A DNA stretch of 64,000 nucleotides from Caenorhabditis elegans (GCF_000002985.6 NC_003280.10:1-64000), one strand, 5' to 3'. Positions 1 through 12,985 are shown, counted from the stretch's first letter. The notes: generated from the letters alone by a model not told the origin. Made by a program: numbers and translations.

Positions 1-173
1 CCTAAGCCTAAGCCTAAGCCTAAGCCTAAGCCTAAGCCTAAGCCTAAGCCTAAGCCTAAGCCTAAGCCTAAGCCTAAGCCTAAGCCTAAGCCTAAGCCTA
101 AGCCTAAGCCTAAGCCTAAGCCTAAGCCTAAGCCTAAGCCTAAGCCTAAGCCTAAGCCTAAGCCTAAGCCTAA
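1..173. repeat. Telomere repeat (CCTAAG)n
   Basis: About 29 uninterrupted copies of CCTAAG, the C-rich strand of the nematode telomere repeat TTAGGC. The array begins at base 1 and stops at CCTAA, so this is a left chromosome end read towards the interior. No degenerate copies are seen, unlike interstitial telomere tracts. Confidence 0.98.
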
Positions 174-510
174 AATAGTGACTCTGGCAGTTCTCTAAAA
201 TAAGTGACTCTGGCAGTTCACCAAAAATTGTGACTCTGACCGTTCACCAAAAATAGTGACTCTGACCGTTCACCAAAAATAGTGACTCTGACCGTTCACA
301 AAAAATAGTGACTCTGACCGTTCACCAAATATAGTGACTCTGACCGTTCACCAAAAATTGTGACAATGACCGTTCACCAAAAATTGTGACTCTGACCGTC
401 ACTATTTTTATTGAACTGCCAGAGTCACTATTTTTAGTGAACTTCCAGAGTCACAATTTTTAGTGAACTGCCAGAGTCACTATTTTTAGTGAACTGCCAG
501 AGTCACTTAT
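174..510. repeat. Subtelomeric minisatellite with an inverted end
   Basis: A repeat of about 31 bp built on AATAGTGACTCTG-(gcag or accg)-TTCACCAAAA abuts the telomere. It runs in one direction to about 400 and then in reverse complement (GAACTGCCAGAGTCACTATT) to about 510. The two telomere-side copies carry the GGCAGTTC variant, as the inverted copies do; the middle copies carry GACCGTTC. The block can fold into a long hairpin. Confidence 0.9.
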
Positions 511-1866
511 TTTGGTGCACTGGGGTGGGTCACGCCCCCAGTTCTCAGTTATGGGTACTCTGATCCACTCGGGACCCACTTTATCGTGTTCCCCGTGCCT
601 CATTTACCCTAGAGCTTCCTCCTTTACCTCTCCTCTCGCTATCTCTAACATTCCAATGGAAACTCCTATTTGAATTACCGCCACCGATGTGCCCGACGCG
701 ACTTACTGTTAGCCCTTGTTTTGCACAAATCTGTTGGCTTCCATATTTAAAAGTTAATTAATGACCCAATGTTCTTTTTTTCTCTAAATCTCCACAAGAT
801 GTTCTGTTTTCCCTACTGGACACTATCGTTCACTGCGTCTCACCAATTCACATTGTCTCTACTTTACCTTTTTTGTCATAGTACACGTTCGCCAACGGTG
901 TCGACGGCCAAATGCTTTGGGCAGCGTTTGCTTTTTTTATAATTAGTTTTATTTTATTAAAACAATAGCTCTAAAGTTTACAAGTCATTTGTTATAGGCT
1001 AAATGAGTTATGTCTAATAAGTAATTTGAACTAGATACTTCCGTGTAAGTGACAATGTATCGGAAAAGTCCTCAAAGTGCGATGTAGAAGTTCACATGTA
1101 CTTTGTTTGGCATGTTAGTAAAAGAGCCAGTATGCTGATTCATTTTATATTCTATATACTCATGTAATATGCCCATGTAAGGTTTAATTCCAAAAATATG
1201 AGCGTGTTCTATTTTATAATATTTTACTAAAATACCTTTCAGTTAATTGCACTCAAATTTGTTGTTCTTCATTCTCTCGTTATGATTTAATCTTATTGCG
1301 TCAAGGTCATTATTTTAGGTCCATTAGTTATCGATCTGAAACATGTTGTTGTATTTTTCTATTCTTGTGAGCTCAGGACACCTCATACAACTCCAGAGAA
1401 AATGTGTCTCATTATTCTTGTCTTTTTTCAAGATCTAATCAATTTTCTACATTAACGACGTTTTTGTCGTTCTGCTTCTTTTTTTCGTTCGTTTGTCTCG
1501 TCCATCAGCTGTCCACTCATTTCTCTCCCACTCACTAGGCAGTGCTTTGTTTGGTTCCGATTGGCAGCTGGCTGCAGGGCCTGCATCTCTTCTATGTCTC
1601 TCATTTACTTGCATTCTTTTCTTCGTTAATTTTTGTTATGATATTTAAACGGGAAGAAGAGTTTGTGGTTCTTCTTTTTATAATCACTAAAACTTTTGGA
1701 TAAGTAACAATTTTCTGATAAAAATATTTTCACGGCGAAGAAAAAAGAAAAAGAAGAGTAGTTTTTGCACGTTTTCATATAATTATTTTCGTTGATCAAA
1801 TGTTCTTCTGGAGTTTTCTAATAAATTTCTTATCGACTTTTTTTCAGAAATTTTTCTCAACTTGTC
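511..1866. other. Subtelomeric intergenic DNA and upstream region of the first gene
   Basis: Unique AT-rich sequence without a supported gene. A GC-richer stretch near 520-720 is followed by pyrimidine-rich sequence at 1440-1530. A TTTTTTTCAG acceptor at about 1838-1847 lies 20 bp before the first start codon and is a plausible spliced-leader site. Confidence 0.6.
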
Positions 1867-4663
1867 ATGTCAATGGTAAGAAATGTATCAAATCAGAGCG
1901 AAAAATTGGAAGTAAGTTCTTTATAATTTCATTTATATACTATAAGTTTTCTCGATCACAGGAGAAACAAAAACAACAGACAACACAAAAAACAATAAAA
2001 CAATATTGCTCTAGTAATCAATAGTGTTGTAAAGAGGGAAGAAAATTGTTATCTGTGTAGCAGTCAACGTTGATTGAGATGTTGTGTTTGACTATAGAGT
2101 TGAAAATAATAACTTCAAACTTGCAAGTCATGACTTATCAAACACTGCCGGAACTTATTCTGGATCAAAGGAAAGTTGTCCAACTGTAGAGTCATGTTTT
2201 TCAAAAGAAAACACAATTTTTAAGTATAAATATTTTGAAAAAGTATGTTTTAGAAGTATGTCAAATTAAAAAAAAAATCCTTGGTTAAAAAATGATTTTT
2301 TTGGATATATGTGTATTTTTAACTAAAAATATATACTTTACATATATATTTTGGCGCAGTTATTTGATCTATAAATCAAACTTTTTGATAGACATTTTTT
2401 TATATTTACAACAACTAGGGTTGTTATGAAAACGCCTATTATTCTACAAACTAAATTATTTTAATCATACATTCCCCACTATCTAAAAACTAATGCAATT
2501 TTCAGATTTTGTCATGTAAATGGGTAGGATGTCTCAAATCAACAGAAGTGTTCAAAACGGTTGAAAAGTTATTAGATCATGTTACGGCTGATCATATTCC
2601 AGAAGTTATTGTAAACGATGACGGGTCGGAGGAAGTCGTTTGTCAGTGGGATTGCTGCGAAATGGGTGCCAGTCGTGGAAATCTTCAAAAAAAGGTATTT
2701 TTAATTTAATGTGCATTTTATAATATAAATTCTTCAGAAAGAGTGGATGGAGAATCACTTCAAAACACGTCATGTTCGCAAAGCAAAAATATTCAAATGC
2801 TTAATTGAGGATTGCCCTGTGGTAAAGTCAAGTAGTCAGGAAATTGAAACCCATCTCAGAATAAGTCATCCAATAAATCCGAAAAAAGGTATTCACAATT
2901 TGCATGATATTGTTATAATCTAATTTTCAGAGAGACTGAAAGAGTTTAAAAGTTCTACCGACCACATCGAACCTACTCAAGCTAATAGAGTATGGACAAT
3001 TGTGAACGGAGAGGTTCAATGGAAGACTCCACCGCGGTAAGTGTGTTTCTTTAAAAATTACTTCCTTTTTTCAATTGTTTGAAATTAACAAGAAACCTGT
3101 TGGAGCGTATTTCTGAACTTTTAAATCGAAAATATCATTTGCAAAAAAACTTGAAAATTGAGAAACTTTTTTAAAAGTGGAGTAGCGTCTGCGGGTTTTT
3201 TTGCCCTAAATGACAGAATACATACCCAATATACCGAATATAACCGTAATAAAATTATGCGATTTTTATTTTTATTTTTCATGAATGTTAGGGGCAAAAA
3301 ACCCACATGCGCTACTCCGCCTTAAGAAGAATCAGCTGTGAGCACTATCCACTATACATTGGAAATTTACAAATAAAATAGAGATTAAGTAATATAATTT
3401 TTAAGGGTTAAAAAAAAGACTGTGATATACTATGATGATGGGCCGAGGTATGTATTTCCAACGGGATGTGCGAGATGCAACTATGATAGTGACGAATCAG
3501 AACTGGAATCAGATGAGTTTTGGTCAGCCACAGAGATGTCAGATAATGAAGAGTACGTTGTTTTGCAAATTGATTAAAAGTGGAGTAGCGTCAGTTAAAA
3601 ACTCTAACATGTCTTAGGTTTTTCAAAAGTTTGGTCAAAGTTTTGGCAAACTGCCAACTTCTTGAAAACTTCGTTAAAAAAATTCTTGAAATGATTTGAA
3701 AATTTGTATTATGTTATTCTCTTATTTCTGCACTATTCTATATGGCGCTACTATACTTTTAATTGATTTCTTGAAAGCAGTTCAATAATAATTAATTTTA
3801 GAGTATATGTGAACTTCCGTGGAATGAACTGTATCTCAACAGGAAAGTCGGCCAGTATGGTCCCGAGCAAACGAAGAAATTGGCCAAAAAGAGTGAAGAA
3901 AAGGCTATCGACACAAAGAAACAATCAGAAAACTATTCGACCACCAGAGCTGAATAAAAATAATATAGAGATAAAAGATATGAAGTAAGTCGAAATTGAC
4001 AAACAGTGGTTTTTGTTTAAGTTTATTGCGAAATATTCAAAATTAGACATGTTAAAATTTTGCGAGATAATCTAAAGATTAGGTATACAGATTTTTTCAT
4101 GTAAAGTTACATTCATCAAAATTTTTGTGTTCACCAAATTAGACAAAAAATGTTAGTTACACAGTATATTTATTTTTTATATCAATAAAACCTTTTTCAG
4201 CTCAAATAACCTTGAAGAACGCAACAGAGAAGAATGCATTCAGCCTGTTTCTGTTGAAAAGAACATCCTGCATTTTGAAAAATTCAAATCAAATCAAATT
4301 TGCATTGTTCGGGAAAACAATAAATTTAGAGAAGGAACGAGAAGACGCAGAAAGAATTCTGGTGAATCGGAAGACTTGAAAATTCATGAAAACTTTACTG
4401 AAAAACGAAGACCCATTCGATCATGCAAACAAAATATAAGTTTCTATGAAATGGACGGGGATATAGAAGAATTTGAAGTGTTTTTCGATACTCCCACAAA
4501 AAGCAAAAAAGTACTTCTGGATATCTACAGTGCGAAGAAAATGCCAAAAATTGAGGTTGAAGATTCATTAGTTAATAAGTTTCATTCAAAACGTCCATCA
4601 AGAGCATGTCGAGTTCTTGGAAGTATGGAAGAAGTACCATTTGATGTGGAAATAGGATATTGA
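1867..4663 (+). CDS. 2L52.1: C2H2 zinc-finger protein, first gene of the chromosome
   Basis: Seven exons fit with continuous phase: 1867-1911, 2506-2694, 2738-2888, 2931-3036, 3406-3552, 3802-3984 and 4201-4663, giving 427 residues. Three C2H2 fingers lie near the N-terminus: C19/C24/H40/H45, C61/C66/H85/H90 and C99/C104/H117/H122. All have four residues between the cysteines and four between the histidines, as in GLI/ZIC-type fingers. An acidic stretch encoded by exon 5 (DSDESELESDE) is followed by a basic, Arg/Lys-rich tail. Nucleic-acid binding in the nucleus is likely from the fingers, but no target can be inferred. Intron 4 carries a palindromic repeat. The name is recalled from the C. 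elegans annotation of the chromosome II left end. Confidence 0.9.
3171..3325. repeat. Fold-back repeat, GTGGAGTAGCG family
   Basis: Left arm AAAGTGGAGTAGCGTCTGCGGG pairs with right arm CCCACATGCGCTACTCCGCC around a loop of about 100 bp, inside intron 4 of the zinc-finger gene. Related half-copies occur at 3576-3600, 3743-3765, 6326-6352 and 21480-21496. This is a dispersed non-coding palindromic element. Confidence 0.75.
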
Positions 4664-6663
4664 TTTTATAACGTGTAATTGAGTTTTGGCCAAAAAGGTA
4701 TGGAAAGGTGGCTGTTTAGTTATATATTTTTCTATTATTTATTTGAAACATGCAAAATTGAAGTGAACAATAAGTGATGTTCATGGAAATTTAAACTGTT
4801 TTATGATACTTTTTTGAGAAATTGAAAAATCTGTTCATTTTAGAAACAATGTCCACATGGTTCTAAGAGCTAAAATTTTTATTTTCATCCATTTAGAGTA
4901 CTTTCTCTTTTAGAGTACGGCCCCAGAGCGATGTTAGAAACCTGAGATCGGTCAACACAGACCGTTAATTTTGGGAAGTTGAGAAATTCGCTAGTTTCTG
5001 ACACGAATTTCAGCTAATACCAAATAATGTGCAATTGCATTTTGCATGTCAGCATTCAGCATTCATACAAAAATTTCAAAGAGCCAACTTTTCATACGTT
5101 TATGGTCAACACTGTATGTGTTACATTGAACTTTTTTAAATTGTATTATTTCATATTTGAATCATTTCCATGCCATTTTCAAATCTTTTTTTAACAAAAA
5201 TTTAGTTTCAAAGTTTTAAATTTAGGTGAAAACTTGCTACAAAATAACACATTCTTTAGTCGTTTCAATTGCTATCTATCCGCAGACTGCAATTTTGTTT
5301 TCCCACAACCATTCACACAATAAATAAGGGTATAAAGTTTTGTTCATATAACACATTTCAATACTAACATTTCAATTTTGAACAATTTTTCTAAACTTAT
5401 TTCCCTTCGCCCAAACGTCATTCAACATTCTTTGTACAAAACATTACCATTATAGAAAATCTCATTTTTCCACTATTTCATTTATTTTTATTGTTCCGCG
5501 ATAAATATAAATAAACATTTACGTGTTCCGAGTTCAAAGTTTTACCACGTTTCAGAATAAAGGAATCGGAGGGGGGGGGGGGTGAAAAAATCATTTCAAC
5601 AAATCAGAATTTCTCAAAATGTGAGTTTTATCATTTTCATTGTTAGAATCACGATTAGCTTATATTGAACAATAACAATAATTTAATCCCATTCATTCCA
5701 TATCTTCTCATGATGAAAAAATAAGCATTATTCGTTTTCTTTTGACGCGTTTGATAGGGTTCTGCCAGCGCCGACCAATATTCTTCTCAATTAGATTTTC
5801 CAGAACTGCACTAACTGAAAATTGTTTTAGTAAATAGAACAAAACTGACTATTAGTTCAATATTATAATTTTACTTCCCTATTTTCTGACAGCATTTTGC
5901 AAATACTCTTTACAGTCATTCTTGTATTTTGACAACAAAATTCGAATTTAAAATTTCATTTTTCTTTTAAAATATCAGTACACTCCTGGTAGAACAAATA
6001 TTTTATTTCAATGTTTATGTATGAGTAGAAAAGTTAAACAGAACTATTATTTGGCATCAATTTCTGTTTTTTTTTTCATCTAAAGTATGGCATTTATTAG
6101 CAAAAAATACATGCTTGAACAGGAATAACTATTAATTTCCTATAGCGACCCAAAAACAACCAAAAATTGTTTTAAATAATTTTTTTTTGGTCGACTTCCA
6201 TAGTTATGAGTGGCAAAAACTGAGTAATTGTCACCTTTTGACAGTAAATAAAGAAATTTTCAAAAAATTTTTGAAAAGTTTTATTATGCTATTCGATCAT
6301 TTTGGCACCATGTAGGCTTTAACACCCCACTGGCGCTACTCCGCATTTAAAAGTGATTTATAAAAAGTGTAAGGAATACTTTGCTCCAATTTTCGTCTAG
6401 TGCATGGCGTACCCATATTTTGTTCATGTTGTGTCTCTTAGCCTCTCCTCGGAGGCGAGTTTCCATAGCTACCCACAAAGAATTTATTTTTCTATGTATG
6501 CTTCGTTGGCTCCACCTTCATTTTCTCAGTCGTTTCTCAGTTTTCTCATGAATTCTCTTTTTGTTCGTTTTTAGAATAGCTATCGTTTTACCACGAATGC
6601 GCTTTTTCAGTTATTAAGAAAACAGTTTTTTGTAGTACATTTTTCATAGTCTGAACTTTCAGC
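4664..6663. other. Intergenic region, with a poly-G tract
   Basis: About 2 kb between two + strand genes, AT-rich, with no supported gene. It holds a 12-base poly-G tract at 5571-5582, a copy of a dispersed repeat at 6180-6250 (core TGGTCGACTTCCATAGTTATGAGTGG; relatives near 20400 and 22500), and a palindrome half at 6326-6352. The last bases, CTTTCAG, form a spliced-leader acceptor directly before the next gene. Confidence 0.6.
5571..5582 (+). repeat. Poly-G tract (12 G)
   Basis: Twelve consecutive G in intergenic DNA. Long G tracts in C. elegans are known to need the helicase DOG-1 (FANCJ) for stable replication. Such tracts are also prone to assembly-length errors. Confidence 0.9.
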
Positions 6664-9233
6664 ATGGAAATAGTAAAAACAATCATTCCACACAACCGTT
6701 CATACATTGAACCGCCCATACCATCTGCCACCGAGTGGCTTGCAAGTAAGTTGTTTTGTCTAAAGACATAATTTCTGAAAGAAATCTATCCGATGAGCGG
6801 AAAATAAACAGAAGTTGTTTTTAAGAAGACTTTGATGCAATTACAAAAATATATGGCTATGTGCGTAAAAATTAGACGTGACTCGTCATAAAGACCATAT
6901 AGGTCTACAAAGGCGTTTCGAGTCTTATAAAAGTTCGTTCAAACTTTTTCGGGGTCTTGTTAAAAGCACACCAACAATACGTTAAAGGATTTATAAAATT
7001 GCAAGTATTCGTCTCAATTGCAATACTTTGGAAGCCGAATTTTGGCAAGATATTGGTAAAACAGGTACATTACAATAGCTATTTTTGGTAAAATGTACTA
7101 GGTATCTTGTAATGAGTTGCGCTTGCCTCATAGGCATACATCTACCGTATATTCTTTACTAGTGCTGCAGGCAGCACTAATTTCTAGGCCCTTTTTTAAT
7201 GCAGTACTATTAGAGACTGCAGTACTACTGGAGATGCAGCGCTAATAGAGAATATACGGTATGTAGATGCCTAGAACGCTAAGGTTGTTTTATTCAAATA
7301 AATTTCTTAGAAAGGCTAATATTATTTTTAAAATCAAGATTTAAGTTAATTAACACGACCTCGTATTCTATATTTCAGATATGTCAGTTATGCATGTGTC
7401 ATGTTTAACCATTGCTTGTGTATTTGTTGCTATCACATTTTTGTCATCATTTTTCCATTTATTTTTTGTATTGAAATATGTGTCTAATGAGAGGATACGC
7501 AATGATATGTACGCATTGATATTTATGTTTCCCGTGAGTTTATAAATGGAATTATGAAGAGTTTGGAAAATATATTTTAGATAACCACATTTGCAAGTTT
7601 AGTAGGAATGTTCATACCAAGAGCGGCTATTTTCCTTTATGCAGTTTCCCTTGTGTAAGTGTACCTTAACACCACAAACAGAAAAATGAACTTTATTGAT
7701 TTGTTCCAGATATTTCATGTTTACCCTCTTCATAATGGTCACTCTTTTATTCAACATTTTTGGAGGTCGGCAAGAAATGAGTGCCTACTTGCTCCAAAGA
7801 AATATTCGAGTTAATTTCACTGTTCCACCACTCTGTTTTTTCAAGTTCCTGCCAACTGTAGAAAGTACAGAGTGAGCTCGAAAATCTTATTTTTGTCTTT
7901 CTAATATATTTTCCAGTCAAAACCTACGTCGAATCGAGTGGTTGGTTTTTCAAACTCCTATTATACGAACTCTTTTAGAGTTAGTCTCAGTCGTTGTGTC
8001 TATGGAACAAGAAGGAAGACGAGAAAGCGTGTAAGACCATGAAATGTTTTTTGTGTGCGCAACGTAGTGCGAAAAGTTAGTTATTTGGAGAGGAAGTTAT
8101 TTGAAAAGAATCTTTAGAAGATATTGATATTTTATATTCTGTATGTAGGCGCTGTGGCAAATTCTCGACTTCACGGGAGAAGCGCAAATTTTGTGCTGGT
8201 TTCCATAATGCGCTCGAAAAATGTTGTATATTTACATTATTCAAATCTCACCGATTAAAGTTGAATTTCAGTTGGTTCGTATTCTCTCAACTCATGGCAC
8301 TACTCTCGATGTGCATTGCCTTTTATGGTTGCTACGTTATGGTTCCTCTTGGAAGAGAAAAGCATGCTCCATACCGATTCGATTTTCTATTTCGTACATG
8401 TGACATTGCTCAGTGTATTTACACAATTCAAAAGTTTGTCTTTGAGTTTGCTGCTGCAGTTGGCTTGATCACTTCGGATCGATACCTTCCAGCTGCTGCG
8501 AAGGCATTGTGTAAGTTCAGAAGTTTAAATGGAGATAGGAATGTTTCGATTTTCGTTTATAAAAACACCTGTTAATATTAAATTGTTGACGTCATAGCTG
8601 ACCATTCATGCTTCTTTGTCTGATTGTAATTATATAATTGTAAAAATACAAACAAGTTAACCGAAAAAGTTCTCTGTTACGTTTGCGGTAAATTAGAACT
8701 TTATGTTGAAAGATATCAGCTTAAAGTTAAAATTTTTTGAAAATTAAATTTTGGCTAGAAATTCAATTTTTCTGATAAAAAGAAAGTTTGGTGGGAAATT
8801 TAATTTCATTGATAGAAAAACTGAAGTTTGTGTTTTCTGAGAATTAAAAAACAGCGGGCAATGAAGATTATGTCTTTGTAAATTTCAATTTAAAAATATT
8901 CCAGGGTGGGCATCGTTTATGTGCACCTGGGAGATGATGCTCCTCTCTGCTCTTTGCTCATATTGTTTGCGTCCAGCCAAGTGTAAATTTTTTGATCTTT
9001 ACCCTGGAAACGATATGCCAGCTTTATCGGCAAGAGATGGTTCAAACTCCCGTGTTCCGTCATTTTCTCGACGTCTATCTATTGAATATGAGCCACGAAT
9101 TGCTGGAGTGATGTTGGAGCCGCCGTCAAGAAGTTCACTGAGCATTACTCCTAGGGATAAAATAGAAGACCCAACAACCGTATCGTATTTTGCTGATAAT
9201 TTTGATTCTTTATCGCAAATCCAAGGACAATAA
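6664..9233 (+). CDS. Organic solute transporter alpha / TMEM184-family membrane protein
   Basis: Exons 6664-6745, 7379-7533, 7581-7654, 7710-7871, 7917-8030, 8272-8510 and 8905-9233 join in phase to 384 residues. About seven hydrophobic segments follow a short polar N-terminus, and the C-terminal 75 residues are polar and Ser/Arg-rich. The conserved OST-alpha family region is recognisable: a long TM1 and TM2, a Cys-containing stretch near QTPIIRTLLELVSVV, then RFDFLFRTCDIAQCIYTIQKF. The family moves or traffics sterols and other lipophilic solutes at the plasma membrane or endosomes. This is one of the osta paralogues of C. elegans; I am not sure which number. CTTTCAG ends one base before ATG, so trans-splicing is expected. 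Introns 1 and 5 are long, and intron 1 holds a palindrome. Confidence 0.87.
7131..7273. repeat. Intronic fold-back repeat
   Basis: TAGGCATACATCTACCGTATATTCT at the left pairs with AGAATATACGGTATGTAGATGCCTA at the right, with further imperfect pairing of AGTGCTGCAG-type blocks inside. It looks like a small non-autonomous palindromic element in intron 1 of the OST-alpha-like gene. It shares the ACCGTAT...CTATTAG theme with 39221-39304. Confidence 0.75.
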
Positions 9234-9807
9234 TTGAACTTCCTGCCATTATTTCATTGCTCAATTTACACTATTCTTAACTTTTTGACATGAATTAAAT
9301 CTTTTTAAACTGAGTCTAAGCGTATTATTGTATCGTATTTTCCCCTTCTGATGTATTCATTTACTTGTATTTTTGAAACCCATCCCAGTGATACAACTAC
9401 CCAATTTTCCTGTGCCATGTTTCTTGAAACAAATCAAATGTGATAAATAGTTTGAATGCCTTTATGTATAATAAAATCAATTTTTCAAGCCGGATCTCCG
9501 TGTTTGCCATTTTGATTACCCAGCGAGCCTGAAAGATTTGAAAAGTTATATGAGCAGCATGAAAAGCCTGTTCTTTGGTGTTTAAAGGTAGCACACAAAC
9601 CAAAATTTGTTAGCGCAAATTTAAATTTCTATTTCAGTTACCATGAGTTAGTCTAACAAACATTTTTCAAGATTATCAGACAACTGATAATTTTAACTCA
9701 ATAAGCATGATTTTGAACAATTTCCTAACTGGCGTTACTTCACCTTGAATAAGATTGAAGTGGTTATTGGTTCTTATGTACAGTGCTTATATATTTAGTT
9801 AATAATA
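9234..9807. other. Intergenic between convergent genes
   Basis: Holds the 3' end of the OST-alpha-like gene (+) and of a bestrophin gene (-). No further gene is supported. A 20-bp inverted repeat, AGTGCTTATATATTTAGTTA against TAACTGAATATATAAGCACT (9782-9828), spans the end of the bestrophin reading frame. Its right arm contains the stop codon. Confidence 0.6.
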
Positions 9808-11826
9808 CTAACTGAATATATAAGCACTCGCTAAACTTGCGCACAAACTTGCGCTTAGATTTCTCGGCGTTTTCCTGTGCAGTCTTTCTTCTTCTTCTTC
9901 GATTACTGGCATTTCTTCAACGAACCATTTTACATTGTTGGCAGACGGGGAAATCTGAGAAAACATTAATTATTTTTGAGAAGATTTTTCAAAATTACCG
10001 CCGATTTTCCTTCAGCAGAAGCAGTAATTTTCAGAGGTTCTTCCGGAATTTCTATTTTTACTGCCTGTTGTTTTGCTATTCGAATACGTTCTTGAACAAG
10101 TGCAGGCACATTTATCACAACATCATCTGTGTTTTCTATTGGCTCAATTTCACGTAAATCTGTTGATGGGCGACGATGGTTAAGGTTCAAAGCTGCTACG
10201 CCTAAAAAGTTTACTTTCTCGATATAATGTTTTCCAAAATATTTTGTATTTACTCACATACACTAGCTCTCCTCGGTTCAGCTTCTGATTTATAAAATTT
10301 TGCGATAGCTGCAGAAATTTTGTTACGCGGTTGTTGCCACATATGTCGTGGCAACATCGAAGCGTTACTTTGCGTTCTTGTATTTTCAGTTGAAAAAGAC
10401 GATGCATCATCATCACCAAACGATCTCGATCGGCGTCGAACATACGAAATCAAACCATTGTCCAAGTCAGCTTCGTTCCTGAAAATCGTCCACATTTCAA
10501 ATTTCGAATCAGATCATATTAATTCACATATTTATGCAACTTCCTTGCATATGAGAATGAGCTTTCCGTGTTGAAGTTGGCGTGTCCATTGTTTGTGGTG
10601 TTTCATCTTCCCAAAACGGATCTCTTTTAAGTGTCGGATACCGCCCGTAGGCTTGATCTACGACTGCATACCCTACCTGCAAAACTTCTAATAGTTTTCA
10701 ATCTTATTCGAGGTGAAGAATAAATATCTCTTTAACCTGGAGATTCCGCTCAATGATCCAGTTTGTTTCAAAATCTTCATCGTCTTCTCCAAGAGGATTT
10801 AACATTACTTCTGATACTTTTAGCCAGCCGACTATAAATACAATTTGTAGAGATGTCATTATTGGAAAATAAATGTCTATCTTCCACTTTGCACCAGGAA
10901 TGTTATTGTTGTTTTCAAGAAACTGTCTTCCAAACAATGCCAATACAAAATAAGTCCGAACAGCCAGGTTAACAACTTGAGTATAAACCAGAGGAATCGG
11001 CACCATATCGAAAATGACCAGATTTAGAATTTTTGTACGGAATTCTCTCATTTTCTGAAATTTGGTTGACATTAATCATTGTCAGTACTTTACTAACATC
11101 AATCAAATCAACGTAGAGATAACTGTCTGCAATAAGCCCTTCATCCTTAGCAACCGTTACCAATGAGAACAACCATTGAATTGGTTGCCAGTATTTGCTC
11201 TGCGGGCTCGTGATGGCATCAAATTCAGTCAGCTCATCTTCAGTTAATAATCCAGCACCAATTAGGTGTTTTATGGTAGGAAATCGTCGTCTAATTGCAG
11301 GTGAAACATCACGAAACACCATCACTTGTGCAACTATCATGTACCGCACACAGTTTCTTCGAATTAATCGGGCTTTTTCCGATGTACCACGAATATATTG
11401 AGCAATTGTCAAAGCGGATCTACAAAATTATTAAGAATGCAGGAATATTTTTGAACAGAAACAAACGTATCAATCCATCCAACGTTATCGAACACTTTGG
11501 TCCATCGATTATAAACAATTGATACATAAAAACCTAACATGAATGTTACCGGTATAAATACTGAAAATGTATCAAAAAAAGTGCACAGCTGTTCGAAAAC
11601 TCTGAAAAAAGCAAGTTAAGCTCAATAAGAAATTAATTGCAACAAACTCTCTCTGTGCTTTGTTAAGCAATATTCTATAAATCACTGATAAAATAGAATA
11701 ACACAAAAGCCAAATTAGTAACTCTGACCATATTGATTTCCAAACCGATCCTTTCCATCTCAATAACACTTTTATTTGAGTGAACAGACCTGACGTGGCA
11801 ACATCTAGAGAATAAGCGACAGTCAT
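9808..11826 (-). CDS. Bestrophin-family chloride channel (minus-strand paralogue)
   Basis: Eight exons in phase: 11648-11826, 11467-11601, 11098-11419, 10737-11054, 10528-10676, 10258-10478, 9999-10201 and 9808-9954, giving 557 residues. Hallmarks are the N-terminal MTVAYSLDVATSG, then RWKGSVWKSIWSEL, the pore-helix region TFSVFIPVTFMLGFYVS, and the calcium-clasp block NPLGEDDEDFETNWIIERNL. Bestrophins are pentameric, calcium-gated anion channels of the plasma membrane or ER. The C-terminal 200 residues are divergent, ending in an acidic run WFVEEMPVIEEEEE that the neighbouring paralogue shares (WFNESLPVIKEEEE). The gene is divergent from the + strand bestrophin, and several splice positions match. 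Exon 2 begins after a weak-looking GTTTGT donor. Confidence 0.9.
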
Positions 11827-12985
11827 CAGTCAAAAAAGTATGTGTAGCAACAAACTGAATAAAAAATATTATTTGTATCAGTCGGTGGGTGAGCGATTAG
11901 TATCAAGTAGCACAAACGCTACCGTTTCAGATTTGCATATTTTATTGTTATAGGGGTTATTCAGGCATAGGTCGGTTGAATTCCGACTTTTTATTCACAT
12001 TTTTCCAGAAACAAATCGATTCTCCTAATTTTATTTTTATGCTTTATCTTTTTGAAAATCTGGCATCACTGTTTGCGGAAAAAAATATAAACAAGAGGGA
12101 ATACAGTTTGTGGGTATTTTGCTTACGTTACTGATATTATCGCCTTTTAATCTATATTTTAGTAATTTATCTTGCGTAAATACCAAAATATGGATTAAAA
12201 GGAGATAATATCAGAGAAGTTAAATTACAGTAGCTGCGACAAAGAAAAGTGGCCAAAATTTCTGATTTTAGCCAAATTTGGCTTTTTTTCGAAATTTTGA
12301 CCCGCCATAAAAAATTTAGAATAATTTTATAATTTTTTTACAGTTATGCTTGGTACATTGAGACTTTATTCTATCATTCAAAACAAAAAAATACCACAAA
12401 TGCTTCTCCAACTTTGAGAATTGTAAAATTTTCAATAAGCCAAAAGTCAGTTACTGGTACCTTTGCACCTATCAGTACTTGCCATCAAAAGAAATTTCCG
12501 AGAATGTTCGCATTTCGGAGTGCCGTAAAACTTGTTCCTGAGAGATATATATCGTCTCATCAATTCGGTATCAGTCAACCTCCCATATTGTGTCATCCGA
12601 TATTCAATCTACAACAAACGTCATGTTGTTTGTTTTCAAACAAAGTGTATTAACATTGGACTTTCAGATAGGGTTTTCTGATTCTTTAACCCTCTAAAAA
12701 ACCATTTCCCTCATTTCCATAATATTTATTCTATTTTATGCTTAACAAATTTACACGAGTTTCAAACTATTTGATTGTTCATCAAAAAAAATCCCAAAAA
12801 CTGTTTTGTTTTTATATATTGAACTCAACAACATAATATAAAAACTTTCAAATCGTAAATCATCTAAGAAAAGATCACATGAAGTGAGTAGATGATAGAG
12901 AACCAGTTCTTATTTTTATGTTTCCGTTACTTTTTTGTTACTACCACTAATAACTTGGCATTTTTCAATCAATATTTTTTACAGA
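11827..12985. other. Shared upstream region of the two bestrophin genes
   Basis: About 1.16 kb between two divergent start codons; probably carries both promoters. It contains a 30-bp-arm inverted repeat at 12131-12214 (CTGATATTATCGCCTTTTAATC against GATTAAAAGGAGATAATATCAG). A TTTTTTTACAG acceptor ends one base before the + strand ATG, as for a trans-spliced mRNA. The + frame at 12414-12653 has no homology I recognise. Confidence 0.6.

Noticed and set aside
174-510. CRISPR-like array of regular 31-bp units
   Set aside because: No unique spacers; units are contiguous minisatellite copies in a eukaryotic subtelomere.
12414-12653. + frame of 79 codons between the bestrophins
   Set aside because: No domain, no acceptor at the start, located in the divergent promoter.
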